From Siphonodentalium dalli (lineage: Eukaryota; Mollusca; Scaphopoda; Gadilida; Siphonodentaliidae), in NCBI GenBank assembly GCA_032622095.1, contig CP136066.1, positions 91,349,319 to 91,413,318 on the forward strand: 64,000 nt of DNA, in the 5' to 3' direction. Shown here piece by piece: positions 55,962 to 64,000 of the stretch. The position numbers were made by a program, and so were the translations under genes. The notes under the pieces are model-generated. The model was not told the DNA's origin and searched no databases. It saw only the letters and a list, made by a program, of their open reading frames with translations. Within the stretch, counting starts at the first letter, position 1. Every line of letters begins with the position of its first letter.

Positions 55962-58900
55962 TTAACACAAACCGTCATGCGTAGTGGCTGAGAGTTCGAC
56001 ATAGCGCCTCCAAATTAAGTTTGTGTGAAGAACAATGAATCTCGTAAACTTTGATGTATCCTCAACTTGCTCAAGAAATGTGAATATATCACGTGGAAGA
56101 TGTGTGAGATGGAGCAATACGAGGTCGCTGTTGCTGAGACTCGTGGCCCATACGAATAGCGGTATGCCGAAACGATCAATCATCTGGTACCACATTTCGT
56201 TTCTGTGGGAATGCATAAGTGGGCTACTGCATGAGATAAGTGCGTGCTCGATAATATCAGAGTGTGACTGACAGCATAATGTGCATGTGTTTTGTTGAGA
56301 GAATGCGCTTCCTGCGATGAGCTGACCGACTGTGATAAATGCAATCTTATGCATAGGGTATTTACGACATGTTCTCCATAAGTGACACATAGTAGGGTTT
56401 GGTTGAATTTCTCGAAAACGCGCAAATGAAGTGTCACAATTTGTTCTCTCTGTCCATTTCTGTACGCATTTGTCGTTAATCGCGGTTTTTGTAATGCGTT
56501 TCCATTCGGATTTCAGAGGAAATGAGCAGAAATGAGCATACTGATGCATATGCTCGGATAGGTTGTATTCAACAAGAGTGTTGTTAATGTCGCTGATGAA
56601 GGAATTTGGGTTTTCCAGTTGTCCCGTGAAGTACATGTGAAGTCTTGTGACAAAAATTTCCTTGCAAGCTTTGCCAGGAGGCATACGGCATAGGCTTCCA
56701 AACAAATTGAGTTTCCTGGCATCAATCAATGACTTGATAGGATGGATGCCAAGCATCCCCAAAACGATATCAGTGCGAGCACGTACAGGAAGTCCCTGGA
56801 TATGCTTGAGGCAGAAGCGATGAATTTTCTCAAGAGTTGACCAATGGGTTTCTGATAGACCACACAATAGTTCAGATCCGTATAGACCCTTTGGAATAAT
56901 TATGGATCTGTAAAGAGTTTCGCAACTTTGAGGGGTGATTCCACCTGCATACATACCAGCATTGCTCAGCATGAAGTAGGTGGATCTTATTTTGTTGACA
57001 ATACAGTCGATGAACTCACGAGCGAAGTCGCTTCTATGCAACGTTATGCCAAGATGGGTTATGTGATCAGTTTCGTCTACATACCCGTCACCAAGTTTCC
57101 ATCTCCTTGGATGCACAGGCAGATTCTTCACTTTTTCATTGAATACAATGGTTTTACATTTCTGTGCGTTGTATGTAAACCGCCACAATCGGCTATACAT
57201 TGTGCAAATATCACAGAGGCGTTGTAGGCCCACGTTTGTGAGCGAAAAGAGCGTCATATCATCCGCTTGAGTTGGCGACGCGCAGTTTGTGGAGACAATC
57301 CGAAGACCATAGTTCGATGCCTCGAGTTCATATAACAGATCATCTATATACAACATGTATAAAAGAGGGGATAAAATTCCCCCTTGTCGCGTCCCTTGTA
57401 GTATTTTGATTTCCCTTGACATTGATTTACCATAATTGACGAAGCACGAAAAGCCCGACAACATCTCCCGTAGTATGAACCATATATGTCCACGGAAACC
57501 ACGATTGTAAAGTTTGATCAATAGGCCGTCTAACCACACAGTATCAAAGGCTTTACGGACATCTAGGAAACATGCATACAGCTTACTATTCTGCTCTGAT
57601 GTGTAATTGATGCATTCGCTAACAACATATGATGACATTAAGCAACTTATTTCTTTCTGGAACCCGTTCTGAAGGGGGTGAACTTTAACGAGATATGGTG
57701 TATTAATTTCGAAGCGATTGAGCAGAACCTTTTCCAGGAGCTTATAGAATATGGGTAAGAGTGTGATTGCTCTGTAGCTATCGAACTTGTTCTTTGGTTT
57801 GTCTCCACCCTTATGCAAGGAAATCATTAATCCCGTCTTGGCCATTTTTGGAACATGTCTGAGTTTCAACATCATAGACAGCATGTATGCTGTGCAGTTG
57901 AGCAATGTATCGCCACCATGTACCACATGCTCATAGCATATGCGGTCGGGACCTGGGGCTTTCCCCTTTTTGGCATTACTAATAGCGTTATTGAGCTCTC
58001 TGTGTGATATCTCATAAATGAGAGATTGGTCTACTTTAGAAGGTGACTTATGTTCAGAAATATCTGCAATCAAAAGTTGTATCTTCTCCAGATGTTCTGA
58101 ATCGAAAGTGGGCGATTGTAGAGGTGAATATAGTTGTTCATAGTAATCTGCCCATGCAGCGGTGATGTCCGACGTATTCCGGATTATTTTGCCATTTACA
58201 TTGAATAATTTACTATCCGGTTTTGATTTCGATCTTTTGTTGTTAAAGAGCTTGAAAAAGAGACCCTGGTCTAACTCAGCTGAATTATCAATTTGTTCAT
58301 TTTGAGCAGACATGTATTGCCCATTACATTTGCGAAGTTCGCGGCGAAATTTGCGTTTAGCTTCTTTATAGTTGCCGTAGCTGATATTTACAATACCTCT
58401 CGGTCTCCCTTCTTCTAGCCATCTATTTCTAGTATTGCGCATTTCGCGGTGGAGTGATTCCAAAGAGTCGTTCCAATACGGTTTGGCGAAAGATTTGAAA
58501 GACTTTTTTGGTATGTGCTGCGTTGTAGCTTTGTTTATCGCACTAACAACAGAATCGTAGTACGAATCGAGATCATCGATGTCAGATATGGCAAAGTTCG
58601 GAAGACTGTCCTGCACGGCGGTTTGATAAGCATTGATTAAGTCTTCCGAGGCAGTGAACTTTTTCCAATTGCATGCTGAAATTTGGTTTTCTGAGCGACC
58701 CATTTTATTATTATGTGGGTAATTTATGACCATTTTAATTGGCCTATGATTAGAGACATCCAGTGAATCGTCGTCGATGATTTCGATTTTCTGTACTAGG
58801 TACGATTCTTCCTCGGGAATGAGGATGTGGTCTATCATGGTACCTGGTCCACCATCGGTGGGTACGTATGTCGCAGAAGGCCCAATACAAGCGTCAGTAT

Positions 58901-59549
58901 TGTTGACAGACACCAGTGATTTTTGTGAGATAAGTTTGGATAAACTTCTATTTCTGGCATCCGATCTCTGTACACTGCCGTTAAAGTCACCCATTACAAT
59001 GACGTGCCCTATTTCTGTGTACATATCGATAAGGTCTTGCACACGATTTATATAGTCTCTATACATTGTGACTGGGTAATTGCTGGAAGGGAGGTACACC
59101 TGAAAGATGTATACATACTGTGATTCTGATATCTGTATTTGAATGCCACAAATGCGATCGTCGTCGTATTGGATGACTGAAACGGCACTGTCCAAACTAG
59201 CATGCCATATAATGGCAACTCCGCCTTTCGGCCTTCCCGCCCTTCTCATTTGTAACGGTATTCTTTGTGAATAGTCACAAACTATATGGTAGCGATAATT
59301 TTGGTGTAATGTGTTGAGAAAATGAGAATTGTGCTCCCAGAGCCAATGCTCACTCACTCCAATTACACCAACATTTTCCTGTGCGAGAAGGCTCGAGAGG
59401 TAGGAACTGCTACCGAAAATCCCAGTAGCGTTCCATGTGCAAATATTCAACAACATTATGAAAATTATCAATAAGTTGCACAAACAGTGGCAAGCGCTAG
59501 ATTCACCAGCATAATTACGTAATACGTGTAACATGGTTGAGCGATTCAA
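55962..59549 (-). CDS. LINE ORF2: AP endonuclease and reverse transcriptase
   Basis: 1195 aa. The endonuclease (residues ~34-275) shows N40 in CTWNAT, E67 in SEHW, D188/N190 in GDFNG, D240-H241 and H268; the usual SDH motif reads SNH (N267), so one normally acidic residue is Asn. The reverse transcriptase (~520-800) shows GKAPGPD, the YRAI..L block (592-597), catalytic D663 in FLDVRKAFD, GTRQGG at 719-724, and the DD pair 763-764 in QADDM. A C-terminal Cys/His knuckle uses C1089, C1092, H1102 and C1107. It would nick target DNA and copy the element RNA by target-primed reverse transcription. The annotated Met is the first in frame; Met32, just before the endonuclease, could also start. No frameshift or internal stop. 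Confidence 0.93.
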   Translation of the reverse strand: MNRSTMLHVLRNYAGESSACHCLCNLLIIFIMLLNICTWNATGIFGSSSYLSSLLAQENVGVIGVSEHWLWEHNSHFLNTLHQNYRYHIVCDYSQRIPLQMRRAGRPKGGVAIIWHASLDSAVSVIQYDDDRICGIQIQISESQYVYIFQVYLPSSNYPVTMYRDYINRVQDLIDMYTEIGHVIVMGDFNGSVQRSDARNRSLSKLISQKSLVSVNNTDACIGPSATYVPTDGGPGTMIDHILIPEEESYLVQKIEIIDDDSLDVSNHRPIKMVINYPHNNKMGRSENQISACNWKKFTASEDLINAYQTAVQDSLPNFAISDIDDLDSYYDSVVSAINKATTQHIPKKSFKSFAKPYWNDSLESLHREMRNTRNRWLEEGRPRGIVNISYGNYKEAKRKFRRELRKCNGQYMSAQNEQIDNSAELDQGLFFKLFNNKRSKSKPDSKLFNVNGKIIRNTSDITAAWADYYEQLYSPLQSPTFDSEHLEKIQLLIADISEHKSPSKVDQSLIYEISHRELNNAISNAKKGKAPGPDRICYEHVVHGGDTLLNCTAYMLSMMLKLRHVPKMAKTGLMISLHKGGDKPKNKFDSYRAITLLPIFYKLLEKVLLNRFEINTPYLVKVHPLQNGFQKEISCLMSSYVVSECINYTSEQNSKLYACFLDVRKAFDTVWLDGLLIKLYNRGFRGHIWFILREMLSGFSCFVNYGKSMSREIKILQGTRQGGILSPLLYMLYIDDLLYELEASNYGLRIVSTNCASPTQADDMTLFSLTNVGLQRLCDICTMYSRLWRFTYNAQKCKTIVFNEKVKNLPVHPRRWKLGDGYVDETDHITHLGITLHRSDFAREFIDCIVNKIRSTYFMLSNAGMYAGGITPQSCETLYRSIIIPKGLYGSELLCGLSETHWSTLEKIHRFCLKHIQGLPVRARTDIVLGMLGIHPIKSLIDARKLNLFGSLCRMPPGKACKEIFVTRLHMYFTGQLENPNSFISDINNTLVEYNLSEHMHQYAHFCSFPLKSEWKRITKTAINDKCVQKWTERTNCDTSFARFREIQPNPTMCHLWRTCRKYPMHKIAFITVGQLIAGSAFSQQNTCTLCCQSHSDIIEHALISCSSPLMHSHRNEMWYQMIDRFGIPLFVWATSLSNSDLVLLHLTHLPRDIFTFLEQVEDTSKFTRFIVLHTNLIWRRYVELSATTHDGLC

Positions 59550-59610
59550 GGTTCAAATGCATATGCAGGCACAAGATTTGGTATTTGATTTGTTGCTATG
59601 CGAGTTGATT

Positions 59611-61017
59611 TTATTGTTGTTGTTGTTGTCGTTGGTATTGATGTTTCCCACGTATATCCTCAGTTGTGTTATGGTAGTTATTGTCACGTCTACCGTCAAA
59701 GGAACGTTTGGACAGCCAAGGTCTACATAATACGGCAATAGGCCAGAAACCTTTCCTGAGTACTTCATCAACATCATCCACATGAATATTTATTCTGGCT
59801 GACACAGGACCGTCAGCTCTTCCACCTTGCAGGATTCGAACAACTGAGTGACGCACTTCAAATTCATCCAGATAATCAGAAAGCACATATGCATCGACTT
59901 TAACATCTAGGTTACCGAGGAACACACGCGATGTTCTAATAGGGCCGTCGTTTGACTTTTGATAGAACCTGGAAAAGGATGCGTTGTTCGATGAGTAGTT
60001 ATTTCGCGAAGGGCGTCTGTTGTGGTTTGAATGATCATCGTTAGCACCAGGCTTCTCTGATTGGAGGTGGCTCCGTTTATTGGAGTGTCGAGTGTCTTCT
60101 GTGGAATCGTGGTGGGTGTCGTCACAATCATCCACAGGAATATCACGGAGGTCATAATTGGATTGTTGGTTGTCAACGTGCGTGTCATGATTAGCGTGAC
60201 GCGCATAGTTAATAGAGTTATTCTTCTTGTCGAGTGGTGTGTTTTTTGGCTCTTTATCTGTGCGTTTAACGTGAGAAGAACTTGGTGTAGACGTTTCCTG
60301 CGGGTTGAATTTTGAAGCACTAGGTATGGGTGAAGATGGGTGCTTGCTAATACCAACCAGCTGAATGTCTGCATGGCTAACTGACGGCGATTGTGGGTAT
60401 CCTCTTGTATCAATTGGGTTTTGCGATCGGTTAGCGTGGATTGTGTTCCATGTCAAGTGGGCGAATTTGTTGAGTTCGCCATATATATGGCCGACGAAAC
60501 TTTGCATATCAGCTTTGAGGTTCTCTGTGCAGCGATGTTCACAATCACAATTGGCATTGTCAGATGTTTTTTGTGAGTTCGATTTGCCCTTCAAGTTGTT
60601 CTTGTTGTGTAACTCTTCGAGTGTTTTTATCCTTCCACCAATGGATGCTATTGAGCCTTTGGTTGAGTTGACTTGAGTCAGAAACAGTTCACACTTATCC
60701 AAGATTGTTGAAATGTCTTGCTTCATTGTTTTCATGTCGGCCTTCATTTTAGCAATGCCATTGCATTTATCGCTCTCGATGCGCTCCACCGCAAGGCTGT
60801 TTGTATACGATACACGTTCAACTGCTTCAAGTCTGCGTAAAATATCTTGTTGTGAAACTTCATTGGTGCTAACTCGAGCTGAGAGGTCGGACGAGAAGGT
60901 ATCAATCTGTGTTTGCATTTTGTCCTTTGACTGCTGTAGAAGGGTTATATTCGTTCGAACTCCGATGTCATTGTATATATCCTCTGTGGTGTTAGTTCTC
61001 TCGGAATCAGGTTCCAT
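59611..61017 (-). CDS. LINE ORF1: nucleic-acid-binding protein
   Basis: 468 aa. Residues ~22-138 look like a coiled coil, suggesting self-association. A small Cys/His cluster lies at 157-163 (CDCEHRC). A long polar, Ser/Asn/His-rich linker spans ~195-355. An RRM-like domain at ~364-436 begins RVFLGNL and ends FWPIAVLCRPW. A poly-Gln tail from a TTG/CAA repeat closes the protein. LINE ORF1 proteins coat element RNA and act as chaperones. It lies 61 bp upstream of ORF2 in a different frame. The frame stays open upstream of the ATG as far as the 61040 junction and meets a stop only in flanking sequence, so the true N-terminus could be longer. Confidence 0.88.
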   Translation of the reverse strand: MEPDSERTNTTEDIYNDIGVRTNITLLQQSKDKMQTQIDTFSSDLSARVSTNEVSQQDILRRLEAVERVSYTNSLAVERIESDKCNGIAKMKADMKTMKQDISTILDKCELFLTQVNSTKGSIASIGGRIKTLEELHNKNNLKGKSNSQKTSDNANCDCEHRCTENLKADMQSFVGHIYGELNKFAHLTWNTIHANRSQNPIDTRGYPQSPSVSHADIQLVGISKHPSSPIPSASKFNPQETSTPSSSHVKRTDKEPKNTPLDKKNNSINYARHANHDTHVDNQQSNYDLRDIPVDDCDDTHHDSTEDTRHSNKRSHLQSEKPGANDDHSNHNRRPSRNNYSSNNASFSRFYQKSNDGPIRTSRVFLGNLDVKVDAYVLSDYLDEFEVRHSVVRILQGGRADGPVSARINIHVDDVDEVLRKGFWPIAVLCRPWLSKRSFDGRRDNNYHNTTEDIRGKHQYQRQQQQQ

Positions 61018-61531
61018 ATCGCATGTTTCATCCGGCAGAATTGGCTAAAGTTTTTTTCATTTGGCTAATCAAATTTTCATTTGGCTAAAATTTTGGCTAA
61101 AGTTTGTTTCGGTCCAGCGCGAACACTGCTTGTAAGCCAATGCATTCTCTTATATGTGTGAGGCTCCCATATGTGAGGCTCCCTATCGCATATATAAGAG
61201 AATGCACTGGCACAGGATCATTAAGGGTTAATATGACCATATATGACTGCGAAAATAATGTGCTATGAATCTTTTTGACCAGAGAGGGAGTCCTATCATA
61301 AATTATTATTTGACATTTTGTGTCTTAACATATATAATGTCCTTCTACAGATATCTGAATTTATAGAACTTGTAATTATATCAGACTATGAATTAATATG
61401 AATTGTTGGGTTACGTGCGGGATATCATATATCATCACTGATCCATCAGTACACACTAGGAGATGTCTGGCCATAAAACTACTGAGTATTTCTGAAGAGA
61501 TAAGGTATCAAGTTGTTTTAACCCTTTCGGT

Positions 61532-61727
61532 GCCAAGACCGATTTTTGTATCAACCCATATTTCCTTGATCATTTTTCAAATTTATTGATTATAATAATG
61601 TGATAGATTGATGGAAAGAGCTCTTAGAGCTCTTTCCATCAATGTATCACATTATTATAATCAATAAATAAAAAAATGATCAAGGAAATATGGGTTGATA
61701 CAAAAATCGGACTTGGCACTGAAAGGG
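61532..61727. mobile_element. Family C palindrome, copy 7 (duplicate of copy 6)
   Basis: TTAA at 61528-61531 and 61728-61731. Same sequence as 52134-52329, arising by the segment duplication and not by a new insertion. Confidence 0.9.
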
Positions 61728-63759
61728 TTAAAAACAAACTAGCATATGCTCGTAACAGTCAAAATGCTATGTTTTGTGTCAGTTCCTCACATATTAATGT
61801 TTTTGTGTGTCTGTACTGGCCTTGCCCATTTTGAATGCATGATACTCACCAACGTTGAAACCAAGTGATTCCCCACCGTGAACCAGAGAGGGGGGGTGGT
61901 CCTATCATAAATGATTATTTGCCATTTTGTGTCTAACGTATATAATGTCTTTCTACAGATATCTGAATTCATAGAACATGCAATTATATCTAAGTATGAA
62001 TTAATATGAATTGTTATGTTACGTGCGGGATATCAGTTATCTCTATTTGTCCATCAGTACAGTCTAGGAGATGTCTGGCCGCCGTCATTTTAGTTGCGTA
62101 ATTGTCAGTCATAAATGTTCGAACTTTACCACTAATAGCATGTCGTTCATGAATTTAATACCATAATTTATGACCTTTTGATCGAGATTTATATAATTTA
62201 TTGCATCTCGCCAATATTATAGCCATGTTTACGAACAGGAGGGAAAAATCATGAAAAAAATATTCATCACCACAAATGAAATAGAAAATGGTGGGAGTCC
62301 ACAAGATTTTAGAAAACGATATTTCAGTCAAATTATAATTCATATAAACTCAGGTAATTCTTCCCATAATACAGTTTAAATGAGACTTGATTAATCCTAT
62401 AAATTTTTACACATGTAAAACCCAGCGCAAAAGAACGTTTATATATTTTTTGCACTGGGTGATCGTTAATCACTAAATGCAGATGTACACTGCACACACA
62501 TTATAAACGGTCAGTGATATATATTTTAAAATGAAGTTACCATCATCTTTCCATAGTATTCGCTCATGTATCCCCATGTTGGAAGTATCCCGTGTAAATA
62601 ATATTTAAATTTTACTATATGTCCACAAAGTTTACTAACTATGTTCTAATTGTTCACTATCTTAACAGTGCAGTCGGTAATCAATTTCGGCATTTGAGGT
62701 TCAGTTCGATTTGAAACCATTTTTGCTTATTTGGATTCAAGATTCGATTTGTTCAAAAATTTAAGGATTCGCATCAACTTATTGTATTGGGTTTACCAGA
62801 ATCAGTTTATGCAATCCCATCCATCTCTCCGAATTTCTGGGGCCCCTGGTGGATCATTTGTTAAGGTGCAAGGCACAATAAGCCAAGTTGTCAATTATTT
62901 ATATTTAATTGAGTGCTATTCACACTTCATAGAATTACTTTAAATTACATTTCGCTAAATGACAATTTAAATAGAAAGTTATTAAATTTTTTTCAAACTT
63001 ACATAGCTTCAACTTTGCTCTTTGACATCAGCGACTAGGCTGCATTACTGTTATATTATACTTTTGTAAATATGTTCTTTATATTATTGTCAGGAGCGAG
63101 ACCAAGATAAGTTTTGTAACTTGTGCCTCAATCGCCTGCATTTAATTCTGGGTGCAAACAAATATGTTTACATCAATAAGCCAACATTAGCTTATAATCC
63201 AGCTTTCACGCAAATATGTTTCAAACCCCAAAAGTGAAAATTTGTGATCCGCATACAGGGAATTTAACCCTTTGGAGAGTAGAACGACATTTATGTTGTT
63301 TTACGATTGGATGGTGGGATGACATATATCTCATTTATAACTGGTAGTTTTGGAATAATATTATGTTACTATGTTCATAATTTCGAAAACTCATCTCCTA
63401 AAATGACTTTATGCTTTTAGCATTGCTTTATAATGGCTTTCGTGTCACCACGCAAATTATGACTAAAGGGGTCTTTTGTCATGTATGGCAACTGGCTGTG
63501 AGGTAATTATCACCGCTATTATCAGGCGTATCTGTTACACTTTGCATTGGCTACTCAAGAGGTAATAAATCATGGTCACTCAATACCTCACAGAGTGCTG
63601 TCTCCAGGCAGAACTGTCAGTATGCTAAAACCTTGTGTATAAACATCATGGCATCAAGAAATATACATTGTGTTGGGGGTTATATGGTTATGGTTCATCA
63701 TTCATGGTACTATATGGTTAATTATGGGCCGATGTCTTAATAAAAATGATGACATTATA

Positions 63760-63972
63760 CAGTAATGTCCTAAATAATCGACTCCTTAACCACAGCAGAA
63801 TTATGGGTAATTTTTCAGCATTTAGTCGGAAATATGGCTTGTTGCCATTCATCGGAATGCTCTCACTGAGAGCTTTCCAATGAATGGCAACAAGCCATAT
63901 TTCTGACTAAATCCTGAAAAATTACCCATAATTCTGCTGTGGTTAAGGAGTCGATCATTTAGGGCATTACTG
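63760..63972. mobile_element. Family A palindrome, copy 19 (duplicate of copy 18)
   Basis: Same sequence as 54362-54574, carrying the same right-flank TC mutation, so it is a duplicate and not an independent insertion. Confidence 0.9.
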
Positions 63973-64000
63973 TCTGGTGTTGACCGATGTAGTTCCAATG

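Larger units (their letters stand above)
55207..61040 (-). mobile_element. Non-LTR retrotransposon (CR1/L2/Jockey-like), nearly full length
   Basis: Minus-strand element of ~5.8 kb. In its own sense: ~23 bp before ORF1, ORF1 (468 aa), 61-bp gap, ORF2 (1195 aa), ~755-bp 3'UTR with a CA microsatellite, AATAAA (complement of 55216-55221) and an AT-dinucleotide tail. Both ORFs are intact and the RT catalytic residues are present, implying recent activity. AP endonuclease plus RT without an RNase H domain fits CR1/L2/Jockey-group LINEs; the exact clade needs a tree. The 5' end is cut at 61040 by the duplication junction, so any longer 5'UTR is missing and no target duplication can be tested. Confidence 0.9.
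61041..64000 (+). repeat. Duplicated segment, copy 2 (runs off the window)
   Basis: Identical by eye to 51643-54602, including its C element (61532-61727), A element (63760-63972) and D/K remnants. It starts directly at the LINE's 5' end and reaches the window edge, so the true length of the repeat unit is at least 2960 bp and may be the whole 9398 bp. Confidence 0.95.

Noticed and set aside
59907-60413. 168-aa minus-strand frame overlapping ORF1
   Set aside because: Low-complexity shadow of ORF1's Ser/Asn/His-rich linker in another frame.
54362-63972. Counting the A and C elements in 61041-64000 as independent insertions
   Set aside because: They share every flank and mutation with their partners 9398 bp upstream, so they arose by segment duplication or assembly.

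Overview
The window looks like intronic and intergenic DNA from a marine invertebrate, most likely a lophotrochozoan and probably a mollusc. The evidence is the single host exon, which is the first coding exon of a bilaterian neurexin with a consensus splice donor. The many short repeats with GTCC/GTCTGTCC heads followed by a 'gagttatggccctt' type body also fit, as does a TIR element carrying ~160-bp tandem monomers that resembles mollusc 'pearl'-type elements. The species assignment is inference. There are no bacterial genes, rRNAs or CRISPR arrays.

Host gene: one confident exon on the + strand (27959-28673). It encodes a signal peptide, a laminin-G/LNS domain and an EGF-like domain, and ends at a GT donor. 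A 5'UTR part may begin at a splice acceptor near 27151. No further neurexin exon is recognisable downstream, so everything after 28674 is probably intron 1 or later non-coding sequence.

The rest is a dense, nested mosaic of non-autonomous mobile elements, labelled here by family. A: ~200-bp near-perfect palindromes with TA target duplications, 19 loci counting fragments and the duplicated copy. B: composite elements built from ~90-bp palindromes ('gcagaatgaggtccccagag' arms). C, D and E: three TTAA-flanked families whose ends share CCCTT(T), all piggyBac-like. G, H and K: other inverted-repeat families. L: families with GTCC-rich heads. There is one 1.37-kb element with perfect 68-bp TIRs and a 9-bp target duplication (3237-4601). 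Another TIR element (15202-~18806) carries about 21 tandem ~160-bp monomers in an A-B-C higher-order pattern. A degenerate 3-kb repeat lies at 36.36-39.39 kb. The insertions are often nested, and uninterrupted relatives elsewhere in the window serve as empty sites, so the order of insertion can be read.

The right end (55207-61040, minus strand) holds a nearly full-length non-LTR retrotransposon with intact ORF1 (468 aa, coiled coil plus RRM-like domain) and ORF2 (1195 aa, AP endonuclease plus reverse transcriptase plus C-terminal zinc knuckle). Its 3' end interrupts a family B element at 55206/55207. Its 5' end stops at 61040, 23 bp before the ORF1 start codon. From 61041 to the window end the sequence repeats 51643-54602 at a constant offset of 9398 bp with no difference seen. 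This is either a very recent ~9.4-kb tandem duplication with one end inside the LINE, or an assembly/haplotype artefact.
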